Source of the DNA: a virus
DNA: 64,000 bases
IMG/VR virus record: IMGVR_UViG_3300045941_000223
Span: 1-64,000 of that record
Direction: 5' to 3' (one strand)
In this document: positions 29,333-38,489 of the stretch, piece after piece
Layout of the letters: every line of letters starts with the position of its first letter
How positions within the stretch are numbered: position 1 is the stretch's first letter
Position numbers and translations under genes: made by a program
The notes under the pieces: model-generated
The model's input: only the letters and a program-made list of their open reading frames with translations
Told to the model about the DNA's origin: nothing
The model's database searches: none

Positions 29333-30943
29333 ATGCCTATCTCATTTGCTCAGATCCCACAGGAAATCAAAGTCCCGCTCTATTGGGTCGAGGTCGATCC
29401 GAGCAAGGCGGGGCTTCCGACCATCCGCCAGCCCGCGCTCTTGGTCGGCTCGATGCTCTCGACCGGCACGGCACCGCCGAACCAGCCGATTGCGATCGGC
29501 ACGCAGGCGCAGGCCGACGACCGCTTCGGACAAGGCTCCGAGCTGGCCAATATGTTCAAGAGCTTCTTCCACAACCAGTTCTCCGGAGAGGTATGGGGAG
29601 CTGGCGTTCCCGAGACCTCGCTGGGTGCCGGTACGCTTCAAGCGGCGAGTGGAACGATCGTCGTCACCGCGCCGCCGACCGCAGCCGGAACGATCCACTT
29701 GTACGTCGCGGGTGAGCACATCCCGATCAACTGCGGTCCGTCAGACACGATCGATGCCATCGCAGCCTTCATCGCGGAAGCGATCAACGACGATCTCAAT
29801 CTGCCGGTGTCGGCGACTGTCGCGACTGCGACGGTGACGGTGACGTGCCTGTGGAAGGGCATCACCGGCAACGATATCTCGCTGATGCTGAACTACTTCG
29901 GTGCGATCGGCGGACAGGAAGGTCCGCAGGGGCTGGTGCTCACCATGCCTGCGACTGGCTACCTCACTGGTGGCAACGGCGTTCCGGATTGGAACCCCGG
30001 ACCACCCCCGGCCGATCCCACCGTGATCGACAATATGGGCGAGCAGGAATTCGAGTATGTCGCGCTCGCGTGGACCGACACCGAAACGCTGCAGGCGTGG
30101 GATCTGGAGTACGGCTTCACCGACAACGGCCGGTGGGGCTGGCGTCGTCAGCTCTTCGGCCACATCTTCACGGCCAAGCGTGGCCTCTACTCCGATCTGA
30201 TTACGTGGGGCTTGAACCCTGCGATGGGCCGTAACTCGGGCGTGATCTCGACGATGGCGGTCGAGACGAAGAGCCCGACGCCGGTGTACGAGTGGGCCGC
30301 GGCTTACACCGCCAAGGCACAGCGTGCGCTGATCAACGACCCGGCGCGACCGCTGCAAACGCTGTCGCTCACTGCCGTCAAGCCTGCACCGTTGCACGAC
30401 CGGTTCAGCTTCGTGGAGCTGAACTCGCTCGCGGGCAGCGGGTTCGCAATTCAGAAGGCGGGATCGGACGGCTATCCGATGATCGCCCGGGAGCAGACGA
30501 CGTACCAATGGAACTTGTACGGTCAGGGCGACGACGCCTACGAGCTGGTCACCACGTTGGCCACCTTGGCGAAGCTGCTACGCAATCAGCGGCACGCAAT
30601 CACCACCAAGTTCCCGCGACACAAATTGGCCAACGATGGCACTAGATTTGGGCCCGGCCAAGCAATCGTGACGCCGGGAATAATCAAGGGCGAGTTGATC
30701 GCACAGTATAGGCAGGACGAATACAATGGTCTTGTAGAAGATACACGCAATTTCAAGCGTCATCTTCTGGTGGAAAGAGACCCGAATAACCCCAACCGGG
30801 TAAATGTACTGTATCCGCCTGACTTGATCAACCAGCTCCGGATCTTCGCGGTGCTGGCGCAATTCCGCCTGCAGTACGACCGCGGCATCGATGTCGAGAT
30901 CATCGGCCCGCTGACTTCGACCGCGATCACCGGTCGGCTCTAA
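29333..30943 (+). CDS. Tail sheath protein (Mu gpL-like)
   Basis: 536 residues. Contractile outer tube subunit. Start MPISFAQIPQEIKVPLYWVE, RQPALLVGSML and the central LMLNYFGAIGGQEGP strand are typical of Mu-type sheaths, with an inserted beta domain (about 100-225) and the conserved C-terminal RIFAVLAQFRLQYDRGIDVE. AGGAGG precedes the ATG at 29333. A perfect hairpin follows the stop. Confidence 0.85.
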   Translation: MPISFAQIPQEIKVPLYWVEVDPSKAGLPTIRQPALLVGSMLSTGTAPPNQPIAIGTQAQADDRFGQGSELANMFKSFFHNQFSGEVWGAGVPETSLGAGTLQAASGTIVVTAPPTAAGTIHLYVAGEHIPINCGPSDTIDAIAAFIAEAINDDLNLPVSATVATATVTVTCLWKGITGNDISLMLNYFGAIGGQEGPQGLVLTMPATGYLTGGNGVPDWNPGPPPADPTVIDNMGEQEFEYVALAWTDTETLQAWDLEYGFTDNGRWGWRRQLFGHIFTAKRGLYSDLITWGLNPAMGRNSGVISTMAVETKSPTPVYEWAAAYTAKAQRALINDPARPLQTLSLTAVKPAPLHDRFSFVELNSLAGSGFAIQKAGSDGYPMIAREQTTYQWNLYGQGDDAYELVTTLATLAKLLRNQRHAITTKFPRHKLANDGTRFGPGQAIVTPGIIKGELIAQYRQDEYNGLVEDTRNFKRHLLVERDPNNPNRVNVLYPPDLINQLRIFAVLAQFRLQYDRGIDVEIIGPLTSTAITGRL

Positions 30944-30966
30944 GTTTTCCGGTCATCGGAAAACTT
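30942..30966 (+). promoter_or_regulatory. Hairpin between sheath and tube genes
   Basis: AAGTTTTCCG (30942-30951), loop GTCAT, CGGAAAACTT (30957-30966): a perfect 10-bp stem that begins inside the sheath stop codon. No U-run follows, so a full terminator is unlikely. It may stabilise the messenger end or adjust the sheath-to-tube ratio. Confidence 0.5.
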
Positions 30967-31001
30967 CCCTCACCACTCAAATACTGTCGGAGTAACGAAC
31001 C

Positions 31002-31388
31002 ATGGCACAGAGATTTGCCGGGATCGCCTTCCTGTTCGTGGACGGCGTCCAACTTGCACTTCGCGGCAACTTCACCGTGAGCCCGTCGCCGATCGAGCGC
31101 ACTATGATCGCCGGTCAGGACCGGGTTCACGGCTATCAGGAATTGCCGCGCGTGCCCTACATCGAGGGCGACGTTTCCACGGTGCCCGAGCTGAACATCG
31201 AAGACCTCGATGGACAGACCGACGTGACCGTGATCGCGCAGCTCGCCAACAACAAGCAGTACACGCTGTTCGGCGGGACGTGCAAAGCCGCACTCGAAGC
31301 CAACACCCGCGACGGGCAGATGCGCGTGCGCTGGGAAGGCTTGATCTGCGACGAGATCGACCTAGGCCCGACCGCGGGCGCGGCGTAA
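31002..31388 (+). CDS. Tail tube protein (Mu gpM-like)
   Basis: 128 residues. Inner tube subunit through which DNA is ejected. Pattern typical of Mu-like tubes: GIAFLFVDGVQLALRGNFTV, then PSPIERTMIAGQDRVHGYQE, PELNIEDLDG and a closing MRVRWEGLICDEI. Order sheath-tube-chaperone-tape measure is standard. Confidence 0.85.
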   Translation: MAQRFAGIAFLFVDGVQLALRGNFTVSPSPIERTMIAGQDRVHGYQELPRVPYIEGDVSTVPELNIEDLDGQTDVTVIAQLANNKQYTLFGGTCKAALEANTRDGQMRVRWEGLICDEIDLGPTAGAA

Positions 31389-31398
31389 AGGAGGCGTC

Positions 31399-31800
31399 AT
31401 GAACAAGCCGCAACCACGCGAGGGCTTCGTCGCCGACGAGCCGACGCAGGTCGATCTGCAGACACTGGAGCGGGAGCCGGTCATCGAGCCGCTTCCCGCA
31501 GAAGTGTGGCCGGTCAAGGTCAAGCTGATGCACCGCGCCATTCGCAACAACAGTGGCGAGGAAACCCGCGAGCTTTCGTTCCGCGAGCCGACCGGCGGCG
31601 ATATCAATCGCTACGGCAACCCGGTGCGGGTCAATCAGGAAGGCGACGTGGTCATCGACGAGCGCAAGATGACCACCATCATGGCCGCCCTGTCGGGCGT
31701 GCTGCAACCGCTCATCGAACGCATGGACCCGCGCGACTGGAATTCGTGCGCGTATCGGTTACGCGGTTTTTTTCTTCCAGATCCACAGGCGTGGCTCTAG
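31399..31800 (+). CDS. Tail assembly chaperone, short form (G-like)
   Basis: 133 residues, Mu gp41-like: an acidic N-terminus, WPVKVKLMHRAIRNNSGEET, LSFREPTGGD, and a C-terminal helix (IMAALSGVLQPLIERMDPRD). AGGAGGCGTC precedes the ATG. Such chaperones coat the tape measure during tail assembly and have a longer frameshifted form; the slip site at 31767 gives that here. Confidence 0.8.
   Translation: MNKPQPREGFVADEPTQVDLQTLEREPVIEPLPAEVWPVKVKLMHRAIRNNSGEETRELSFREPTGGDINRYGNPVRVNQEGDVVIDERKMTTIMAALSGVLQPLIERMDPRDWNSCAYRLRGFFLPDPQAWL
31767..31773 (+). promoter_or_regulatory. Programmed -1 frameshift slip site
   Basis: Seven consecutive T, arranged T-TTT-TTT in the frame of the short chaperone, a perfect X-XXY-YYZ slip heptamer close to its end. 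A -1 shift joins RGF to FSSRSTGVAL and opens the frame to 31970. Conserved in tail chaperone genes of many phages, including Mu. Confidence 0.85.
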
Positions 31801-31970
31801 ACGACGAGAACATCATTATCGACTGCTATCGTCTAGCGCGCTGGTATCACCAGCCTCCGGATCTTTTCCTGAACATGCCTGTGAGTACGGTGCGGCTGCA
31901 CTTGCTGCGCACGATCCAGCTCGCGCGGATCATGCGACGCGAGGCAGCGGACAGCGAAGACAATGCCTGA
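31767..31970 (+). CDS. Tail assembly chaperone, frameshift extension (T-like)
   Basis: About 67 residues reached only by the -1 shift: FSSRSTGVALDDENIIIDCY, then RLARWYHQPPDLFLNM and a helix RLHLLRTIQLARIMRREA. The YHQPPD pattern is typical of the second part of these chaperones. No ribosome site of its own. The stop overlaps the tape-measure ATG at 31963. Confidence 0.8.
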   Translation, partial: FFSSRSTGVALDDENIIIDCYRLARWYHQPPDLFLNMPVSTVRLHLLRTIQLARIMRREAADSEDNA

Positions 31971-34860
31971 ATTCCAAGAGCTGAAGATCACCGTCTCGCT
32001 GCAGGACAATCTCAGCGCCGTGCTGGCTGAGATCAAGAAGCACATTGCCGAAATGCAGCATGTCAAGGGACATGACAAGCTGGGCGAGGAAGCGAGGAAG
32101 ACCGGCGAGCAAGTGAAGAGCCTGACGCATCACACCGGTCTGCTGGGGTTTGCGCTCGGCTACGCAACCAACGTGATCTGGGGCGCGCTCGATGAATTCA
32201 AAAAGAAGGCGGTGGATCTGGTCGCTAATACCAGCAAGTTGCGGAGCTGGGCCGAGGGCATGTCCGACTTTGCGCAACTGGCCAGACGACTTGGCGTGCA
32301 TCAGGGCGAGTTCAAGGCCGTGCATGATCAACTGATCCTGCAAGGCTTCACGTCGCCGCAGGCTAAGGAATTCATGGCGCAGATGGCCAGCATAACGGAC
32401 AAGATCAAATACAGTCCGCAATTCAACGAGATCAGAACGAAGATGCTCTCGTTCGCTGGCACGAACGTGGAGCTGTTCAACAAGCTGAAGGACTTGCTCG
32501 ACGAGTACGAGATCGCTGACACCTACGAGAAAAAAGCCAACGTCATCATCCGGTCGGTGCAAGCGGTCCGCGACAATCTCTTGAAACAGCCGGGCATGGC
32601 CCCGGAAACGGCAGCGAGAGCAGCGAGGGTATTCGCCGAGCAGGCGTGGGGTGTTGGTCCAGAAGTGGTCGGCATGAGCAGGCTGCTCGTCGAGCACTCC
32701 AGAGAGTATCTGGACAACATGGGGCGGATGGTCGTCGAAGCCGAGAAATACATGAAGGTGATGCACAATCTGGAGTACCAGACGCAACGGATCTCCGATG
32801 TGTTCATGCGCCTCAAATTGGCGATCTTCGTGATACCCGAGGAATGGAATGCCAAAGCCTACGAGAAGACGGCCGATCTGCTGGAATGGCTCACGTTGGA
32901 GCTATCACCAGAGGAAAGAAAGAAGCTCGAAGAGCGGTTCGGTGAGAAGTTGCGCGAGCGCACGCAGCAGCAGCGACCGCAGCGACCACCGGGGGCACCG
33001 CGCGGTGGGATGCCGTGGCGCTTCATGGGACTCGCCGACGAGAATAAGAAGCTGATCGAGCTGCACGATCAGGTGAAGGAGAGCGCCGACTACTTTCAGA
33101 TCATAACCAACGATCCGCGCCGCAGGGCACTCGGTCTGCTGTCAACACAGATGGGCGGGCTGGGCGCTGGGCTCGGCGGCGGCGACGGCTTCGGCGGCGG
33201 TGGCGGTGGCGGTGGTGGCCGCACCGGCACCGGAGCTGGCGCTGGCTATGGTGGCGGTGGACCACCGACGCCGCACTCGGGGGCCGCGCCGGGGAGCCGC
33301 GAGCAGGCATCGTCCGGCGGCGCTTCTGGTGGCGGGACGCCGTACTACTATGGCGGCAAGGTCACGATCGGCGACAAAGAATTCAATTATGGCACCGGCG
33401 GCGGTGGGCGCGGTGCACTCCCGTACGGGACTTACTCGGTCAACATCGGCACCGGCGACATTGGGCCGCTCGGCAGATCACGGCTCGGCTCGGTCGCTAC
33501 CATCGGCGGCTTGGGCGGCGTCGTCAACGACCCGCGCTATCCGGGCGCACCGCGACAAGGGATTCAGATTCACGCATCAAGCAGCCAAGACCTCGATCGA
33601 TTGTATACCGCCGGATGTTTCGCGGTGCCGAAGTCGCAGTGGCCAGCCTTCAAGCAAGCGCTCTTGGAGGAATCCAAGAAGGGGCCATTGTCGATAAATC
33701 TTGATCGAAGCGGGAGCGCGAGGATCGGGCCGACTTCGAGTATCACGGCTGCGAACCAGAAAGGTCACAATGCGCCGCAGGGCGGCGCGGAGGGCGAAAG
33801 CGATCCGATGGTTCTGCCGTGGAATTCATCCCATCCCGGTGGCGGTGCCTCTTGGGAGGCGCGGCAGACGCCACGCTACTATCGCGGCAAGGTCACGATC
33901 GGCGGGAAGGAGTTCGACTACGGCACCGGTAACATTGGTCGTGGCGCTGTTCCATGGGGAACCTACCCGATCAATATCGGTGCCAATGACATTGGGCGGA
34001 AGGGTAGGAAACTTGGCTCGGTTGCGACTCTCGGAGGTTTGAACGGGATCATCAACGACCCACGCTATCCCGGTGCACCGCGGACCGGAGTTCAGATCCA
34101 CGCGTCAAGCAGCGCAACTCTCGATCGATTGTATAGCGAGGGATGCTTTGCGGTGGCGCGGGCACAGTGGCCAGACTTCAAAGCCGCGCTCTTGGAAGAG
34201 GCGAAGAAAGGGCCATTGTCGATCAATCTTGATCCGAGCGGGCGCGCGATCATCGGCGAAACTTCGGAAGTTACGGCTCAGGCCAGTCGCAGTGGTGGGT
34301 TCGACGAAGGTGGTACGACCGGGCTTGAATTGTCCCGCGCTGGTCCACGCGGCATCTCAGCACGCGCGTCCGAGATTGCATCAGAACGTCAGCAGATGGC
34401 GGCGACCCGCTTCATGGCGAGCGAGGGCGGAAGCGGGACATACACTCCGTCACCCGAGCAGCAGCAACGCATGCAGAAAATCAGCGATGTCCTGCCGCGC
34501 TCGGCCAACGTGATCGATCTGAGACCGTATTCAAATGTCACCAATCCATTTCTACGCAAAGGTCTGATGGCGCGCGGAGGATGGAGCACCGAAGAGCGGC
34601 TACGCGCCGATTTTGAAAGAAGGATGGCCAAAGAGCACGAAGAGATGGCCGAAGAGATGCGGCGTGAGCTGGACCGCGACATGGGCACCGAGATCGACGG
34701 CGGCGAGGTTGAGGCTGGTGGCAATGTCGATGTTGAGATCCCGCCGGGTGTTGGCGCACCTGCGTCGCAGAACCTGTTCTCTCCGGTGCCGTTGAACCGG
34801 CAGACCATGATGGATCAGACGCCGAGAGGGCGGCCTTCACAGATTCCCGAGGCTGAATAG
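31963..34860 (+). CDS. Tape-measure-like protein with two L,D-transpeptidase-like domains
   Basis: 965 residues. N-terminus MPEFQELKITVSLQDNLSAV, helical (1-380) with one hydrophobic patch near 60. A Gly-rich hinge follows (about 385-430; after GLLSTQMGGLGAG). Then two tandem copies of an LDT-like domain (about 455-590 and 635-760), each with His and Cys at equal spacing: IHASSS...TAGCFAV (His537/Cys552) and IHASSS...SEGCFAV (His713/Cys728). These resemble YkuD/Tlde1 peptidoglycan enzymes that act on D-amino-acid bonds. It sits where the tape measure should, and is a paralog of the next gene. Confidence 0.7.
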   Translation: MPEFQELKITVSLQDNLSAVLAEIKKHIAEMQHVKGHDKLGEEARKTGEQVKSLTHHTGLLGFALGYATNVIWGALDEFKKKAVDLVANTSKLRSWAEGMSDFAQLARRLGVHQGEFKAVHDQLILQGFTSPQAKEFMAQMASITDKIKYSPQFNEIRTKMLSFAGTNVELFNKLKDLLDEYEIADTYEKKANVIIRSVQAVRDNLLKQPGMAPETAARAARVFAEQAWGVGPEVVGMSRLLVEHSREYLDNMGRMVVEAEKYMKVMHNLEYQTQRISDVFMRLKLAIFVIPEEWNAKAYEKTADLLEWLTLELSPEERKKLEERFGEKLRERTQQQRPQRPPGAPRGGMPWRFMGLADENKKLIELHDQVKESADYFQIITNDPRRRALGLLSTQMGGLGAGLGGGDGFGGGGGGGGGRTGTGAGAGYGGGGPPTPHSGAAPGSREQASSGGASGGGTPYYYGGKVTIGDKEFNYGTGGGGRGALPYGTYSVNIGTGDIGPLGRSRLGSVATIGGLGGVVNDPRYPGAPRQGIQIHASSSQDLDRLYTAGCFAVPKSQWPAFKQALLEESKKGPLSINLDRSGSARIGPTSSITAANQKGHNAPQGGAEGESDPMVLPWNSSHPGGGASWEARQTPRYYRGKVTIGGKEFDYGTGNIGRGAVPWGTYPINIGANDIGRKGRKLGSVATLGGLNGIINDPRYPGAPRTGVQIHASSSATLDRLYSEGCFAVARAQWPDFKAALLEEAKKGPLSINLDPSGRAIIGETSEVTAQASRSGGFDEGGTTGLELSRAGPRGISARASEIASERQQMAATRFMASEGGSGTYTPSPEQQQRMQKISDVLPRSANVIDLRPYSNVTNPFLRKGLMARGGWSTEERLRADFERRMAKEHEEMAEEMRRELDRDMGTEIDGGEVEAGGNVDVEIPPGVGAPASQNLFSPVPLNRQTMMDQTPRGRPSQIPEAE

Positions 34861-37782
34861 TTGCCTGAATTCGAAGAGCTGCGGATTTCTGTCCAACTGG
34901 TCGATAACGCATCGCCCGGGTTGGTCCGGCTGCGGTCGGAGATCGCATCGTTGGCATCGGGTGAAGTCCTGAAGAAGCAGGATTCGTTCGGCAAGTCGTG
35001 GGCGGATCTCGGCACCAAGGTCAAGGATTTCGCCGAGAACGCCAAGTCGCTGGGCACCGAGTTGCGTACGCTGGGTGTTCGCTTTGCTCTGCCGGTGGTC
35101 GGGCTCACCTTGCTCGCCCGCTGGATCATCAATACCAGAGAAGCGGCGTCGGCATTTGCCTCCGAGCTGTCCGGCATCGCTCGCACCGCCCGTTCGGTCG
35201 GAATGGATTCGGTCCATTTCAAGACTCTGACCGACAACCTCCAGCGTTTGGGATTGTCGCTGGAGACCTCGCAGAAAGCCGCTGCCGGATTCGCCGAAGC
35301 GCGCGGCAAGCTCATGGAAAGGGGCAACGAGCTTCACCAACAACTGATGGAGATGACCAAGGGTATTCCCGGCGCAACGCACAACATGCGGCAGTTCATC
35401 GAAACCTTCATCAGCATGTCCGACCGCCCGGAAGCGTTCAACATGATGATGGAGTCCGGGCTGAGCATCCGCAAAAAAATCGAGGATCAATTCGGCTCAG
35501 AGGCGGCGGCAAGATTCCATCGTCAATTCCTCGACTTTCTGACCGGCGGCATGGGGGCGGCGATAGCCGGGCTCGATCCCTCCGGAAGAATCAAGCCGCT
35601 GACCGAAGCTCAAAAAAAGGCGCAGGAAGAAGCCTTCAAAAACTCCCAAAAGATTTCGCAGGCCAACAAGGAGACGGAAGCCGCTGCAAAGCGAGCGGAA
35701 GAGGTCGCGCTGAGATTGGCGGTCGATGTTTGGGCCCCGCTCATCACTGGCATGAACACCGGGCTGGAAAAGGTCGCCAATCTGGTCGAGCGGATTGACC
35801 GGGTGGTTCGCAACTGGAAATGGCTCGGCGGCGGCGGCAATGAGGGCAGGCCCGATGAGGGCAAGCCGGTACGGTTCATGAGTGCTGGCATGGGGGAGCC
35901 GCTGCCGGATGTCGGTGGCAACGAGATCCCCGGCGGTACCGGACCCGGCACGTTGTTCGACGCGCTGAAAGAGTACCGCGATCTCGGGCGCTCGCGGATC
36001 GAGGATCGACGCACCGGCATGGGCGCACCGGCAGGCGAGCAGGGCGATGTGACCCAGCAGCTCACCGAGCAATTCAGGCGCTTGAACGAGTACCTGATGC
36101 TGCTGGTGCCACAGGGCAAAGGGCTCGGCCTGCTCTCGACGGAGATGGGCGGGCTCGGCAAAGGCTTCGGCACCGGCGGTGGTGTTGCTTCGCCGATGGG
36201 CGGCGGCGGTGGTGGGTTTGGTGGCGGCGGTGGCGGCGGCGGCGGTGGCGGGTTTGGCGGCGGCGGCGGCGGCGGCGGTGGTGGAGGCGGTGGAGGCGGC
36301 GGCGGTGGGCGTCCACCCGGGGCGCTCGATCCGAGCCACTTCGTCGATCCAGCGAAGCCCAGCGCGGTGGGCGTCACCGAACCGCAGAAAGGCGTGTTCG
36401 GCTTTGATCCGACCACCGGTCAGCCGCTGGCGATCGATCCCGGGACGTTAGCGCCGAAGCCGCCTGCTGGAAGCGTGACCCAACCACCGAAGGGCGGCGG
36501 CGGTGGTGGCGGTGGTGAGGGTATGCGCCGCGGTGACGCGCCTCCCGGTACGGACGCGCCGGGTATTTACAACAAGCTGCTCACAGCATTTCAGAATTCG
36601 AAATTGGTCGGCGTCGTGCCGCCTGATGGTGCGCGGTTTGGGATCACGACAGGATCTGCCGAAGAGTGGGCGCGGTTCGCTACTTCAATTGCCAACGAGG
36701 AGTCGAGTTTCAAGCCGTGGACTAAGAACGAGTACGGGGAGCGCTCCTATGGAATCTTCCAGTACGATCACTCGCAAGTGCCGGGAGGAAATGCATTCAA
36801 TGTAGATGCGTCGATTAGTGCGTTTGTCAGGGATGCTGAAACTTCGGTGAGAGAAGGAGGCATTCGCGATGCTCGCGGTGGCAAGGGCGGCAGAAGTCTA
36901 CTGGCTCGGCGGTTTTCGACTATTGGCAACCATCCCGAGCGCGCAATAAGAAGTTTGCCATTGGCTGGACGTGTGGGCGTAACGGCAACAGGCGGCCGTG
37001 GCCCCGTCACCGCTGATCCAGCCAAGCCGTTCCCGTGGACACCATCGACTGCAGGCGGCGCTGGCGGCGGTGATGTCATCAATCGCGATATCAGTCATCT
37101 CTCGCAAGGTCAGGCCAACGTCGGAGCATTCAATCAAGCTGTGAAGGGGCTGGTCGTTCATCACACTTCCGGTCGCGGGACGCCCGAAGGTGTCGCGACG
37201 ACGTTTCAGCAGCGCGGCTACCCAGCGCAATTCATCATCGATCGCGAGGGCAACATTGTCCGCTATCTGCCGGAAGGTGCGAGCGGCGCGCATGTCAAAC
37301 CCGGACAGGGCATTGGCAAGGGACTCGGCAATTGGAATTTGGAGGGCGTCGAGGTCATCGCAAGAAACGAAAAAGATGTTTTGCCAATTCAGCGCGAGGC
37401 CGTTGCCCGTCTGCTTGCCGAACGTGCTGCAAGGCACGGCTACGATCCCAAAACAGGTGTTTTCGGTCACGGCGAAATAAATCCGCACAAGGAACGCAAC
37501 GAAGGCTCGACTGCCCAAATGATTCGGGAAGGCAAGATAGCCATTCCGGATCGCGCGGTGCTCGATCGTGCGCAAGGCCGTGAGATCACTTCCAAGGTCA
37601 ACGCCACCGGCAAATTGGATGTTACCGTGCGCGCTCCGAAACGGACGCGCGTCGGCGTCAAGGGCTCTGGCGTGTTCGCCAAGACCGAGCTGGACCGTCA
37701 GACGACAATGCCAACGACACCACGTCAGAGCGCTCGCCAGAGCGAGAACGCTTCCATGGCAGAGCCAGAGTGGCAGGAGTGA
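34861..37782 (+). CDS. Tape-measure-like protein with lysozyme-like and amidase domains
   Basis: 973 residues from a TTG directly after the previous stop. N-terminus MPEFEELRISVQLVDNASPG matches the upstream protein, as does the hinge GLLSTEMGGLGKG followed by poly-Gly (about 440-485). Then an SLT/lysozyme-like domain around Glu613/614 (NEESSFKPW, RSYGIFQYD), and an N-acetylmuramoyl-L-alanine amidase (PGRP/Amidase_2; about 737-900) with His767-His768 (VVHHTS) and GHGEINPHKERNEG (His870). Both enzyme parts could open the wall during DNA ejection. Paired with the gene above by duplication. Confidence 0.75.
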   Translation: MPEFEELRISVQLVDNASPGLVRLRSEIASLASGEVLKKQDSFGKSWADLGTKVKDFAENAKSLGTELRTLGVRFALPVVGLTLLARWIINTREAASAFASELSGIARTARSVGMDSVHFKTLTDNLQRLGLSLETSQKAAAGFAEARGKLMERGNELHQQLMEMTKGIPGATHNMRQFIETFISMSDRPEAFNMMMESGLSIRKKIEDQFGSEAAARFHRQFLDFLTGGMGAAIAGLDPSGRIKPLTEAQKKAQEEAFKNSQKISQANKETEAAAKRAEEVALRLAVDVWAPLITGMNTGLEKVANLVERIDRVVRNWKWLGGGGNEGRPDEGKPVRFMSAGMGEPLPDVGGNEIPGGTGPGTLFDALKEYRDLGRSRIEDRRTGMGAPAGEQGDVTQQLTEQFRRLNEYLMLLVPQGKGLGLLSTEMGGLGKGFGTGGGVASPMGGGGGGFGGGGGGGGGGGFGGGGGGGGGGGGGGGGGGRPPGALDPSHFVDPAKPSAVGVTEPQKGVFGFDPTTGQPLAIDPGTLAPKPPAGSVTQPPKGGGGGGGGEGMRRGDAPPGTDAPGIYNKLLTAFQNSKLVGVVPPDGARFGITTGSAEEWARFATSIANEESSFKPWTKNEYGERSYGIFQYDHSQVPGGNAFNVDASISAFVRDAETSVREGGIRDARGGKGGRSLLARRFSTIGNHPERAIRSLPLAGRVGVTATGGRGPVTADPAKPFPWTPSTAGGAGGGDVINRDISHLSQGQANVGAFNQAVKGLVVHHTSGRGTPEGVATTFQQRGYPAQFIIDREGNIVRYLPEGASGAHVKPGQGIGKGLGNWNLEGVEVIARNEKDVLPIQREAVARLLAERAARHGYDPKTGVFGHGEINPHKERNEGSTAQMIREGKIAIPDRAVLDRAQGREITSKVNATGKLDVTVRAPKRTRVGVKGSGVFAKTELDRQTTMPTTPRQSARQSENASMAEPEWQE

Positions 37783-37785
37783 TGC

Positions 37786-38433
37786 ATGGCCACCATCATT
37801 GAAGCTGGCAGGGGCCGTGGGCCGCATCGTCTTAAATCCTATTGGCGCGACAAGCTGGTACCGGCACATTTCCGCGGCGCGATGTTCCATGTCGAAGCTG
37901 GCGGCAAGTCGTCCGGAAGAAGAACCGTCGTCCATGAATTCCCCAAGCGCAACGTCCCTTATGCGGAGGACATGGGTAGGCGTGCAGTCGAGTGGAGTGT
38001 GCGCGGCTATCTGATCTGCTTCGTCGATGACACCGAAAGCGAACTCTACCGGCGAGACTACACGCTCCAGCGCGAGAAGGTGATCGCTGCGCTGGAGCAG
38101 GACGGGTATGGCCCGCTGCAGCTTCCGCTGCTGCCGCCGATGACGGTGATGTGCCAGCGCTACCGCGTCACCGAGGAAGAAAAGCTCGGCGGCTATTGCG
38201 TGTTCGACATGGAGTTCGTCGAGTTCGGCAAGCCGCCGCTCGCCGGGCCGCCGATGAGCGACGCGCAGCTCAAGGCGCAATCCGATGCACTGAAGGCGCG
38301 GACCATCCAAGCGCTCGCCAACTACGACACCGAGCTGCTGGGCCGCAAGACGACGCCGACCCCTGCGGGTCCGAGCGTGCCGATCTCGGAGATCATTCCG
38401 ATCGGGCCAACGATCCCCGGTCCCGGTCCCTAA
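37786..38433 (+). CDS. gpN-like (DNA circularisation) N-terminal domain only
   Basis: 215 residues matching the N-terminal domain of Mu gpN-type proteins: LVPAHFRGAMFHVE, HEFPKRNVPYAEDMGRRAVE, LQREKVIAALEQDGYGPLQL and a final FDMEFVEFG. The family normally continues for another 200-300 residues in one chain. Here the gene ends in a Pro-rich tail, and the missing C-terminal part appears 5.6 kb downstream, fused to a repeat protein (41220-44720). In the Mu family this protein is part of the tail tip/baseplate. Confidence 0.75.
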   Translation: MATIIEAGRGRGPHRLKSYWRDKLVPAHFRGAMFHVEAGGKSSGRRTVVHEFPKRNVPYAEDMGRRAVEWSVRGYLICFVDDTESELYRRDYTLQREKVIAALEQDGYGPLQLPLLPPMTVMCQRYRVTEEEKLGGYCVFDMEFVEFGKPPLAGPPMSDAQLKAQSDALKARTIQALANYDTELLGRKTTPTPAGPSVPISEIIPIGPTIPGPGP

Positions 38434-38489
38434 AGCTCGTCCTTCCTTCGCATCTTTTCATCTCTGGCCACACAACATGGGAGGTCACC

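Noticed and set aside
35610-36416. Leftward poly-Pro protein
   Set aside because: It is the antisense of the poly-Gly hinge of the second tape-measure gene.
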